DNA of 64,000 nt from the NCBI RefSeq assembly GCF_035222485.1, contig NC_085920.1, forward strand, positions 7,550,001 through 7,614,000, written 5' to 3'. The number at the start of each line of letters is the position of its first letter. The first letter of the stretch is position 1. This DNA is from Podospora pseudoanserina (taxonomy: Eukaryota; Ascomycota; Sordariomycetes; Sordariales; Podosporaceae). Below are positions 55,295-64,000 of the stretch, one piece after another. A program made the position numbers and the translations under genes. The notes under the pieces are model-generated. The model searched no databases. It worked only from the letters and a program-made list of their open reading frames with translations, and had not been told where the DNA came from.

Positions 55295-58200
55295 TTTGTC
55301 GTATCAGCCACTTGTATGACGTGTGGTTTTGGTTCGTGGCGAGAAAATAGAGTTGCAAAAGACGAGCGGACGGTCTGCACGTTTTATTCCAAGTGTTCCG
55401 CCTGCGTGATCAGACGACGGCGTGAGAGGAGGTCGGGGTCACAACAGCAAGAAAAAAACACAACAAGAAGAGATCTTTTTGCCAAGACGAGCCGGCGCGA
55501 CGATAGTTCGCGAGCAGGCAAGTGGCTGCTTTGATCGGCGGGGACAACTGGAGGGAATGGTGGATCCCCTGTGGTCCAGAAAAATACCCAACAAAGGATT
55601 GCGAAGAGGTTGAAGCCAAGCAGGTCGTGGTCTGGGCCGGTGGAAGAAGTGTTCAAAAAAGCCCTCCGAAATGGGCTGTTGAAACATGGGATGAACGTGA
55701 CCGCTCCCGACATTTGCGCCAATGACGTAGCTCGGCAGCGATGCTGTCACTGACAAGGGCGGCACTTGCATCTGGGCAAGGGTTCATCTGGTGAGCTTAG
55801 GCGGTGCGCACGGACTACTTGGCAGATGCCAGCGGGGTTGTGTGATCCCCACCATTCAGCTCGTCTGTGAGATCGCGATCTCGACACTTTGCAACGTTTC
55901 GAGCTCTGATTGTTTGGCGCAAAATACCGGCAGTTTGGTTTCAGCCCATACTCAGTTTCAGAAGCTCATCCGGATCTTACGGCTTTTTCTCGCTATTGGC
56001 CCGCAGTCTGTTTCCCTGACTGACGAGGACGGAGGTCGGTCTGGGACGAGTTGTCGCCAGGTTGATTGCCATTCTGATTTGACACAGACAGGCTTCGCCC
56101 GGAAACATAAACATACGCTTGATACATCCTTACAACGTGGATTTTTCCATCTTGCCTCCCATCAAACCACATCGGCCTGTTCTCACGATGAGACCAGTCG
56201 CCGCTTTCTGTCCAGGTCCTCTCGCCACTGGATGAGGCAATCATCACATTGGACCATGAGTTATACCTGGGAACTCTTGACTCTCAGTAAAGGGCAATGG
56301 CAATGTCCTGGTGTTCAAAGTCTGAACAGGCCGACCCGGAGTCCTGAATCGAACTCGAAAATCCATTTCACCGGTTCCACAAAACCCAGCCATGGTGAAA
56401 GCCCTACAGCCGTGTTGGCCGAGTTTCCTCACGCGGCCGAATTGCCTTCCCGGGACCTTCGAATGCTTTCTGTACCGAATGCAACCAAAACACAAGACAC
56501 CTTGTGTTGACATTCCCACATGATGGGCAGACTCCAGAGATTTCCCAAGGTCCGGTAGTTGAGTTCCTGTCATACTCGGGCGGTTAGAGCCAACCAAAAA
56601 CGAAACAGAGCCGCACATGGAAGCTACGCGTGGACATCTCTGAGGTCGGTGTACACTTACACTAGAGCCCCTAGTTACGCCGACGATATGTGTTGTCCAG
56701 CACATACACATGGCCTTGCTACACGTGGACATATACTACACACAGTAAATGTCCAATCATGGGAACGAATATCATGGCCAAGCATAACAAAACCAAGACT
56801 GACCGGGCGAAGCTAGCTAATTATAGTGAGACCGAAAATGCGGCTCTGTTCGAGATCAAATGAACCGAGAGCCCCGTGGAGAACGTTTATTTAAGGACAA
56901 AGAGCAGACCACGCGAAGGCCTATCGCCTCCGGAAGGTCGAGAATGCTCGATCTGATGTTTCTAGAGAGCTTACTATGGCCTCCCCTTCCTTGTTATTGT
57001 TTGATAGATCGGGAAATTCTGTCTGGTTGAAAGGTCTCAAGTACCAGAGAGCAAGGACAAGAACAAACATCAACTGTCAGCACCAAGCTGGACCAACACG
57101 TCTCCCTCTGTACAACAGCGCCACGCAACAATGGTCTCGATTTGCCAGGGTTTCCAGTCGTTCGCAAAGGTTCCCTGGCTTTGTTTCACCGGTCGTCTCT
57201 TTACCTGTCCTGTCACGATCGACTTGATGGTTTGTACTGGTATTCCAACCACGGAGCATGGGTCTTGTACTTGGCAGTCTTCTCAACCGCTCGATACAAG
57301 GGGCTCTTGAAATTCCAATTTCTACATGGGGATTTGTCGCTCGTGGGGATAGCAGGGCTAGGTCCCATGACCGAAAGGCACTGCAGGCTGCTCACCGAGG
57401 TGGCTGCATCTGTTTCCCCGGGAGCCGCTCACCATTCTCGCACACCACATGCTTCAACATGCTTCGATATATGACACAGAGAAACGTTTAGCAATCGATG
57501 GACATGTACGGGGCACAAGCTGTAAGTTAATCTTGGAAGAATCTCTTTCCCAGCTCGCACATTGCTGACACTGCATCTTGTATACAGCCTTGCCGGGTTT
57601 TGGCCCGACAGAATCCCGTCGCTTACATGTCACTCCAAGATTACGCATCTCCTACCACAGGAACCAACTGCTATCAAACACCCAAAAGTTGCCGGGCATT
57701 TACCCTTCCGGAACTATTTGGGTGTTTTGAGCACCTCGGACCCGCCCTTTTTGCTCTTGTCCTCGGATGGGTAACGCATGGACCTGGGCCCTGGGCAAAG
57801 ATGAGCCCCCTTTGCCCATCACTTCTAATGTAGCCGGCGACTCAACGATGACTCCCCAAGAAGCCAACTGGAGCTGGCCATACGTCATTTTGGTTGAAGT
57901 TGCACTACGGTGACCGCAGGGGAGTTATCATCGCTTTTGGGTCCCTCTACACTTTGTGGGACCTTTTGTCTTCTCAGGGACGACCTTGGGCTCGCTTCCA
58001 CGGCATCGCCACCGTTCATAGCTCACCGAGGAGCCCATTGGCGACGGAGACTCGCCTCGGAAGGTCTATCGAGGTCACTGGTCTATCCCTCACCGATTTC
58101 CGCGTCTGTTGAACTACCAATCGTTCAACTTCCATGAACAAATCGCATGGTGGCACTGTTGGAAATGAGGACAGTCATGGAGCAGAATGCCTCGTTCCCT

Positions 58201-58448
58201 GGTGGAACTGCCATCTCTTGTGCTGGTTTTCCACGGGAAATGCCAGTCGCCTTCTTTCCAAGCCACCTTGGAACTGAGCTGCCTGTCAAGATTGTCGTTG
58301 TCTGCAAAAAATGAACTATAAAACAGGGCTCTACCCAAGAAGTCTATGTCTTGTGAGCATCATCAGTCTCTTGATCATCATCGCAAGATCAGCTTCGTCT
58401 TATCATATCCCAACTCAATCCCTCCTGACATCTTTTAATTTTGCAACA
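55295..58448. other. 3.2-kb intergenic region, no gene seen
   Basis: The longest frame (55791-56510, +) has no recognisable domain and irregular composition. No repeats of note. The region just before 58317 is the probable promoter of the small Cys-rich gene. Confidence 0.5.
58317..58323 (+). promoter_or_regulatory. TATA box of the small Cys-rich gene
   Basis: TATAAAA about 130 bases before the ATG at 58449. The element overlaps a more upstream in-frame ATG (58311). If it is the working TATA box, that ATG would lie outside the mRNA, which supports the start at 58449. Confidence 0.4.
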
Positions 58449-58715
58449 ATGGCGCACAGCTCGTCGGACTCACGCAAACACTCCAAGTCAGGCTCCTCCA
58501 AATCCGGGAGCTCGAGATCCGGGACCGGTCAGCCTGCCAATTATGGTGCCCAGGACAATGGGGGATATTACCTCGAGACCTTCTGGAATTGTCACGACTG
58601 CGGTGCCGGCACGTACACGTCATCGACTACACCTCAGTGTCTGAACATGCACTGTCAACATATTGCTTGTGGCTACTGCCCTACCAGGCAGGAGTGGGTG
58701 CGTAGAGAGCCTTGA
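58449..58715 (+). CDS. Small Ser-rich protein with a zinc-ribbon-like Cys cluster
   Basis: 88 residues from an ATG in good context (ACAATGG). The first 30 residues are Ser/Lys-rich (SDSRKHSKSGSSKSGSSRSG). The rest has a cysteine array: C-x2-C in WNCHDCGAG, then C-LNMH-C-QHIA-C-GY-C, suggesting one or two zinc-binding knuckles. Small fungal proteins of this type are common and uncharacterised. There is no signal peptide, so a cytosolic or nuclear location is likely. A GT just after QEW could be a splice donor (GTGCGT), so the C-terminus (VRREP) may be different. No partner gene nearby suggests a role. Confidence 0.55.
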   Translation: MAHSSSDSRKHSKSGSSKSGSSRSGTGQPANYGAQDNGGYYLETFWNCHDCGAGTYTSSTTPQCLNMHCQHIACGYCPTRQEWVRREP

Positions 58716-59414
58716 ACTTTTTCACTTTTGGAGTTCACCTCTCGAGCATGTCAACTTAATGACTTCACATGAGGTTCACATGACCGTCTGCTCTGGTTCA
58801 GAAGTTGCATTAAAATCGCCAATCAACACGCAAGCATGGTCAGCAATCAGGGAAGTCAAAAATACAGCAGACGGTGGCGGGCTAGAGGAAAGCTTTGATA
58901 CCCTGTTTTTGGTGGTCTTGGGACACACGGTTCACGCATCTTTTGGGACTCTTCTGTGTCATTTCAACCACAGGCATGGTGTTTTGGGATAGAAGGAGCA
59001 TGAATTTAGACAGGGTTTAGGCTTTTTGTTATGGTTGGATGTCTGGTTTTTCTTCCTGTTTTCTTTTCCCTTATCTTGTTTTTTTTTTCTTTGGAGTTTC
59101 TTCGGTTTTTTTCTCTGCTCTCTTGTCACATCACAGCATCGCCCCGGTTTCTCGTTATCTCCAACTTTTACTAGGGCTATTTTCTTTTCTGAACCCATCA
59201 CCACCTTTCTCCTTTTGCTTCACATTTCTCGTCGATACAGATTTGGTTCTATTTTCATCAATTCTTTTTTTTTTTCCTGCTTTTTCGCTTCTCCGTCTTC
59301 TTTTACTTCTGTCGGCTTGTCACCCTTGTCACTTAGCGCAGGCTCTAGTCTTGAATTTGCCATTATTTCTGCTTGAAACCTTCCCGCTTCGAACCATTGA
59401 ATCATGGTTGTGAT

Positions 59415-59461
<47 letters not shown>

Positions 59462-61209
59462 GTTTCCGTACTTTCCAGGCGACAACCACGAAGCTTGCCC
59501 TGGCCACAGGCTTATCAACCGATGGCTGGATGGAGACGGGAAATTTGTGGACACACAGCATAACGAAGTTGAATGGCAGAGGGATTGGTGAATTTTGCGG
59601 TAATTGTTGCCGGTGAGGCTGTCGGGATGGGAGAAAATGGCAGGAGGGATGACTTACATTGCGGTGGCGAAGCGTGTGGTCCCGCATGATTGAGACTCGC
59701 ACCATCTACCAAAGAGAAAAGGGGCGTTGTGGTGTCTGATCCCAACAGTGAGGCAAGAAGAGACAAAAGTGTTGGGAATGGGGCAAGGGGCTCAATCATT
59801 TTGTGACCGAGAAGCAGCGGGATGACGACTGGGCGGTCGACGTCCGGGCCACCACCAGAGAAGGAAGAAAGCTACGCCTTATATCTCTTGGCACAACTTA
59901 TTTTCACCTCGGGCTTTGCCGTGGCACCATGCCGGAAAGCGGTAGTTGGGCTGTTCACCAGTCGTGGTCCTTATGGACAGAAGAGGCTGAATGCGAGGGC
60001 TCTTTTCTTGACGGATCAGGAAGGAGGGTACACACAGCGGCCACCGTGGAAGTTTCAGATCCGGCATGGGGAGGGTTGTTGGTTTTCAGGCTTCCACGGG
60101 ATGGGCCGGTTGCCTTACACAGACCGCTCTTTGGGATTGAAGGTTGACTGAACATGAGAAAAGGCTCTCTAGACGCCGGCGGCAAGGCTTCCAACACGTT
60201 TCGGCGTCCTCCTAAGGCGTCCATCGCAATCTTCCGGGAAAAGGAACTCGGGGATGGGCCATTGTTCAGGCGGAACCAAAAGGCAGCAAAGAGCTTGCCG
60301 GTCCGGCTTCTTCTCAGTCTGAATGACAATTCTCGAGTGTAAGTGGAAAGAATGCTTTCACGTGGCACATCTGGGGCCATCTTCCACGACCATGTGCGGC
60401 ACCCCCGCAATACCATGAAAAAGGGCGCGCAATGTATGAGATCCGGCATCGGATGCCGGGCACAGGAACCAGAGAGTACGGCTTTCGACATGAGGTGTGA
60501 TGGTGATGGGTCGATCTTTTGAGGCTCTTCAAGGCATTCGTGATTGGTCAATTCAAGGAGGTGGGATGTGACTGACTGCCCTCCAGCTCCAGCATCAGAA
60601 TCTGTCAGAAAAGGGGCTTGTGGCGGGTGCTAGGGCAGCAAAACAAACACTCGAGACATGACGTTTTCCGCCCGCATGGTTGGCACAAACGGTTCGCGGC
60701 CCGGTTTCTCAGTCAGAAAAGAAGAGAAGTAATTGACCGATCGCCGTCGGTTTGGATGGCAAGGCTCTGTGAGGTGCGCGACCTACTGCGGGTATCATTT
60801 CGAGCTGAGCAGCAGTATGGGTGGGGGTCCTAGAACCCAGTCAGCCGGACCCCTAACAGAATCTGCGGCACATGACTGCTTTACCTGTTAGTGTTAGAAA
60901 GTACCATCCTCCAACCACCTCGGCTTATACCTTCTACCTTCTTGGACCAACGCGGGGGTGACAAACCAACATCTTACCTTACAGTAAGGCAACCAACCTC
61001 CTGCCTCATATGTGGCTGTCATGATTCCACATTGCACCGCCCAAACTAGATCGACCAATACACAGAGTGGCCTGCGTATCACCTGGCCTTGTGTCACCTC
61101 TACCACGAGCAGCCCAGATTGTCGGCCGGACCAATACACTCGCCCACCCTGGAAACCACGGCTCCTCCCGGGTTACCTAAAGTGATCGAACGAGAGACAG
61201 GAAACAAAG
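58716..61209. other. 2.5-kb intergenic region
   Basis: It holds T-rich stretches (59040-59100 and 59265-59285) and a (GAT)n microsatellite (59415-59461). No gene is convincing. The 161-codon minus frame at 59705-59220 runs through the microsatellite as poly-Ser. Confidence 0.5.
59415..59461. repeat. (GAT)n microsatellite
   Basis: About 15 GAT triplets. The + frame encodes an Asp run after MVVI but ends without coding features. Confidence 0.95.
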
Positions 61210-62831
61210 ATGGCCACCAATCTGACCTTACCCACCCCACCATTCATCCACGCCCCTGGGATTGAGAATCTTCGAGACGCCGGCGGTTACCCAGTCGAGA
61301 GCCAGAACGGCAAGGCTGTCCGCAGGGGAATCCTCTTCAGGGCCGCTGACCCAACGCACCTCGACGAAGAAGGGGTGGCTATCCTCCAACGCTTGGGAAT
61401 CACACATATTTTCGACCTCCGTTCTCTGGTTGAGCTGGCCAAGGGGAGGGAGCAGCCTAGGGAATGGGAGGGCGCCCGCAGGGTACCCACGCCTGTGTTC
61501 CTTGACAAGGACTACAGCCCTGAGGCTCTTGCGCTTCGGCTCCGAAACTACAGTGTCGGTACAGAGGTCAGTCAATATTACGATGCTGCCCACTTCACTG
61601 CCAATGGAGGGCTTCCCCCCCTCTCCTCCCATTACCGGCGATCCAGGCACGAGCTGGGCAACCGTAGACAGTTATGTAACGCAATTAAGGCTAGCTAACC
61701 GCCGTGGCGGGCAACCAGGGGGCACAGGGTGGACATCTAGACGTGCAGCCATGCGAAGCCGTTGGAAGTCCTACCCTGAGAGCGCCCTCAGCGTCACTTT
61801 ATTCCCCGTCGCGCATGCTGTGTGGCACACCAGCAGCGATCTCGATGTGGTGTGCCACGCGAGCGGCTCTTTCTGGAAAATCAGACTGACTAACATCTGA
61901 GTGGGCGCGCGCAGGGTTTTGTGAGGGCTTATGCCTCAATTTTGTCTGGGGCCATCAGCCCAGACAACGCTTACCGGCCCTTCCAGACTATTCTTGAACA
62001 CCTTGCCTCAGACCCAAACCCTCCAACACCGATACTGATCCACTGCAGCGCCGGGAAAGACAGTAAGTCCATCTTTCCATGTGGCACCAAGGCCCACACA
62101 CCCAACCACACTTGGCCCTCTAGAGGCTGTTTCATTTTGATGCCGCAGCATGCCGTTGCCCGTCGTGCTGTTGATATTCAACCCCCGCGGCTGATGACAA
62201 GCGCCAGCTCTGTCCTTTTGCTTTTCTTGGTGTGTCATGTCACGCCTTCTCATCCTAGCCTCATGCCCCCCCCCCATATTCTTTCCTCCTTGCGTTTGGG
62301 GGCAGTTGCCCTCAGCCTTCGTACCTCACCCCGCCACCACATGTTTACTCTTTCAGCAACCTTGCGTCCCCTCTTCTACCCACCTCGAACCCCTAATTCA
62401 CCTGAGCCTACCCGCCCGCATCCACTAACACCCTCCCAGGAACCGGCGTAATCGTCGCCCTCGTCCTTGCTCTCTGCGGCGTCTCCGACAACGTGATCGC
62501 CCACGAGTACTCCCTCACCGAATTGGGACTCGCCCGCCTCAAGGAGCCCATAGTGGAAAGACTCACCGCACCGGGGGCGCCCCACGAGGGCAACAGAGCC
62601 GCGGCCGAGGTTCAGATTGGAGCGCGGAAAGAGTACATGCTGGCCACCCTAAGGTATATCAGACAGAAGTATGGAAGCGTGGAAGAGTACTTGCTCCAAC
62701 ATATGGGGCTGAGCCAGGAGACCCTGGACAAGATCAAGAAGAACTTGGTCGTCGACCTGGCGGAGGGAGAGGAAACGGTGCCGTGGGAAGGGAATGATGA
62801 GTTGGTTTCTGCCCAGATTGCTCGTCTTTGA
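61210..62831 (+). CDS. Tyrosine/dual-specificity phosphatase of the Y_phosphatase3 family
   Basis: Exons 61210-61566, 61915-62062 and 62440-62831 give 298 residues. Introns are 348 bp (GTCAGT...CTAAC...GCAG) and 377 bp (GTAAGT...CTAAC...CCAG), long for this window. The N-terminus reads NLRDAGGYPV, then RRGILFRAADPTHLDEEG and ITHIFDLRS, typical of the family. The P-loop is H162-C163-S-A-G-K-D-R169-T-G, with nucleophile C163 and catalytic R169. The R169 codon is made only by joining A from exon 2 with GA from exon 3. The C-terminus includes the helical region YMLATLRYIRQKYGSVEEYL. By family it removes phosphate from tyrosine or from phosphoinositide-like substrates. The precise substrate is unknown. 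GTE|GFVRAY joins well with the family pattern. No downstream operon-like partner exists. Confidence 0.85.
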
Positions 62832-63084
62832 GACGTTTCAATCCTGGATAGGCGCAAAGTTCTAGGTAGACAGTAGAGATGACAGATCAAGACAACACAA
62901 TAGACTGGAGGGTGTTTTTTTTTTTTTTTGTGTGCACGGGGGTTGGATTCCTCAATCTGCATCTCTATAACATGATATCAGGATGCCTGTCGTTCCTTTT
63001 CCACCCCTGAAGCTCAAAATAATGTACAAGTGGCTTGCTGTCTTGCTTGCTCTCTCTGTCTCTTACAGCTTCCAAAACAAAGAT

Positions 63085-64000
63085 TTAACCAACGCTAGTA
63101 GGAATCTTGTACAGACCCCTCTGCCGATCATTGAACGGGACACCATACCTCCAACCAACGGCTCCCCTCGCCCGGCCCTTCTTGCCAACAGCCTCCGAGT
63201 TGATTTTTTCAATCCGGAACTCGAACCTCTCGGTGTCGACCTTGCTCTTCCTGGCGTCCCTCTTGGCCGCCACGTATTTTTCCTTTTCGGCAAACTGTCT
63301 CTCGCTCTCGCGGGTCCTGGCCAAAAAGTCCTTCTCGGCCTGGGCCTGTGGCACGTCGTTGAGGATGTCCCTCTCCATCTTGACGAGCTCGGGGATGCGC
63401 ATCTTGTGGTCGGGGGGCAGGATGTGGTCGCCGAAGGCCTTGGCGGCGTCCTTGCGGGTGAACTCGCGGGACTCGGAGACGGGGACGAAGAGCTGCTGCA
63501 TGGTGAAGGAGTGGACGTGGACGTCGTTGATGGGCTCGAATGGTTGTTCATCGCCGGTGAGGTTGGAGAGGGGGAGCATTTTTTCTACGGCGAGGGCGTA
63601 GGGGATGGCCATGGGGGCGTTCTGACCAGTGTTAGTGGGCGATTCATGGGTTGGGGAAGCGGGGAGGTATGAGGGGGAGGGCATTTTTTTTTTTTTCTCT
63701 TCAGGATTAACAAAAGTTTTTAACCACGGTTTTGTCTTCAAGACTAATCGAATATTTTTTTGTAGAATCATCATGGTGTAAAAAAAAAAAAAAAACAATA
63801 CTCTCCCTCCCTCCTGGTCTGTTAACAGGAGAAATAAAAGAACATACCTCTTTCTCCATCCTCTTCTCAATCTCCATCAGCCTGACCACGGCCGCCACTC
63901 TCCTCACGTCAACCTGGTACTGCGCCGACACAGCCTTGAGCGGCATCCCCTTGAGCATCACCGCCTCCCAGATAATCTGTCTCGCCCTGCTCGACAGCAC
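63085..64000 (-). CDS. Bot1p/mS45-type mitochondrial small-subunit ribosomal protein (5' partial)
   Basis: Visible exons 64000-63848 and 63621-63085, with a 226-bp intron (GTATGT...GTCAG). The N-terminus lies beyond the window edge, and 230 residues are visible. The reading SSRARQIIWEAVMLKGMPLK, VSAQYQVDVRRVAAVVRLME, KRMEKE|NAPMAIPYALAVEK and VHVHSFTMQQLFVPVSESRE matches the fungal Bot1p / mitochondrial regulator protein family (Pfam Bot1p), which includes the mS45 protein of the fungal mitoribosome small subunit. It acts inside mitochondria in translation. A Lys/Arg/Glu-rich helical stretch follows (EKDFLARTRESERQFAEKEK). The intron carries a T13 run and an A16 run on the + strand that are mutually complementary. 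A mitochondrial presequence is expected in the missing part. Confidence 0.85.

Noticed and set aside
55791-56510. 239-codon + frame in the 55-58 kb gap
   Set aside because: No recognisable domain or splice pattern, and the composition is irregular (many His, Ser, Thr, Arg).
59220-59705. 161-codon minus frame containing a poly-Ser run
   Set aside because: The run is the reverse reading of a GAT microsatellite and the flanks lack coding features.

Overview
The window is nuclear DNA of a filamentous ascomycete (Pezizomycotina). Sordariomycetes, probably Sordariales, is the best guess. The reasons are short GT-AG introns of 57-82 bp with CTAAC/CTGAC-type branch points, long Gln/Pro-rich single-exon genes, multi-kilobase intergenic stretches full of simple repeats and homopolymer runs, and several Pezizomycotina-type proteins (AzgA purine permease, MARVEL-like protein, BAR-SH3 protein, Bot1-family mitoribosomal protein). 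Start codons were chosen at ATG. Exon joints were set by hand from reading frame, splice-site consensus and protein-family logic. No search could be run.

Layout, left to right. 1-347: 3' end of an unidentified gene (+). 3553-9066: a 1,837-residue Gln-rich, mostly disordered protein (+). 9720-10469: CCDC97-like protein (+), convergent with an atypical two-finger zinc-finger protein (12165-10641, -, three exons). 16742-18949: Sec2-type Rab exchange factor (+). 22969-21476: BAR-SH3 protein (-, three exons), divergent from a DUF2439/ZGRF1-N protein of the Mte1/Dbl2 type (23886-27632, +). 31765-33702 and 36534-38696 (+): two genes that both carry a CX2CX6CX3H half zinc cluster, an acidic/aromatic stretch and two C-terminal membrane segments. 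39901-42324: tRNA adenosine deaminase TAD2 (+). 45627-47598: AzgA purine permease (+). 50759-48918: conserved fungal protein of unknown function (-). 55294-54772: MARVEL-like membrane protein (-). 58449-58715: small Cys-rich protein (+). 61210-62831: tyrosine phosphatase of the Y_phosphatase3 type (+). 64000-63085: Bot1p/mS45 mitoribosomal protein, 5' end outside the window (-).

This is mostly a housekeeping neighbourhood rather than a pathway cluster: endocytosis/exocytosis (BAR-SH3, Sec2), RNA and translation (CCDC97-like, TAD2, Bot1), genome maintenance (Mte1/Dbl2-like), purine uptake (AzgA) and signalling (phosphatase). I saw no transposase, polyketide/NRPS backbone, tRNA, rRNA or CRISPR. 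The most interesting item is the neighbouring pair at 31.8-38.7 kb, which looks like two related candidate membrane-tethered zinc-finger regulators. Secondary items are introns that split functional motifs (zinc fingers in two genes, the catalytic Arg codon of the phosphatase), a tandem NAGNAG acceptor inside a zinc finger, a protein-like open frame inside a 557-bp intron, and a duplicated GYxQSLFG motif block in the Mte1/Dbl2-like protein.
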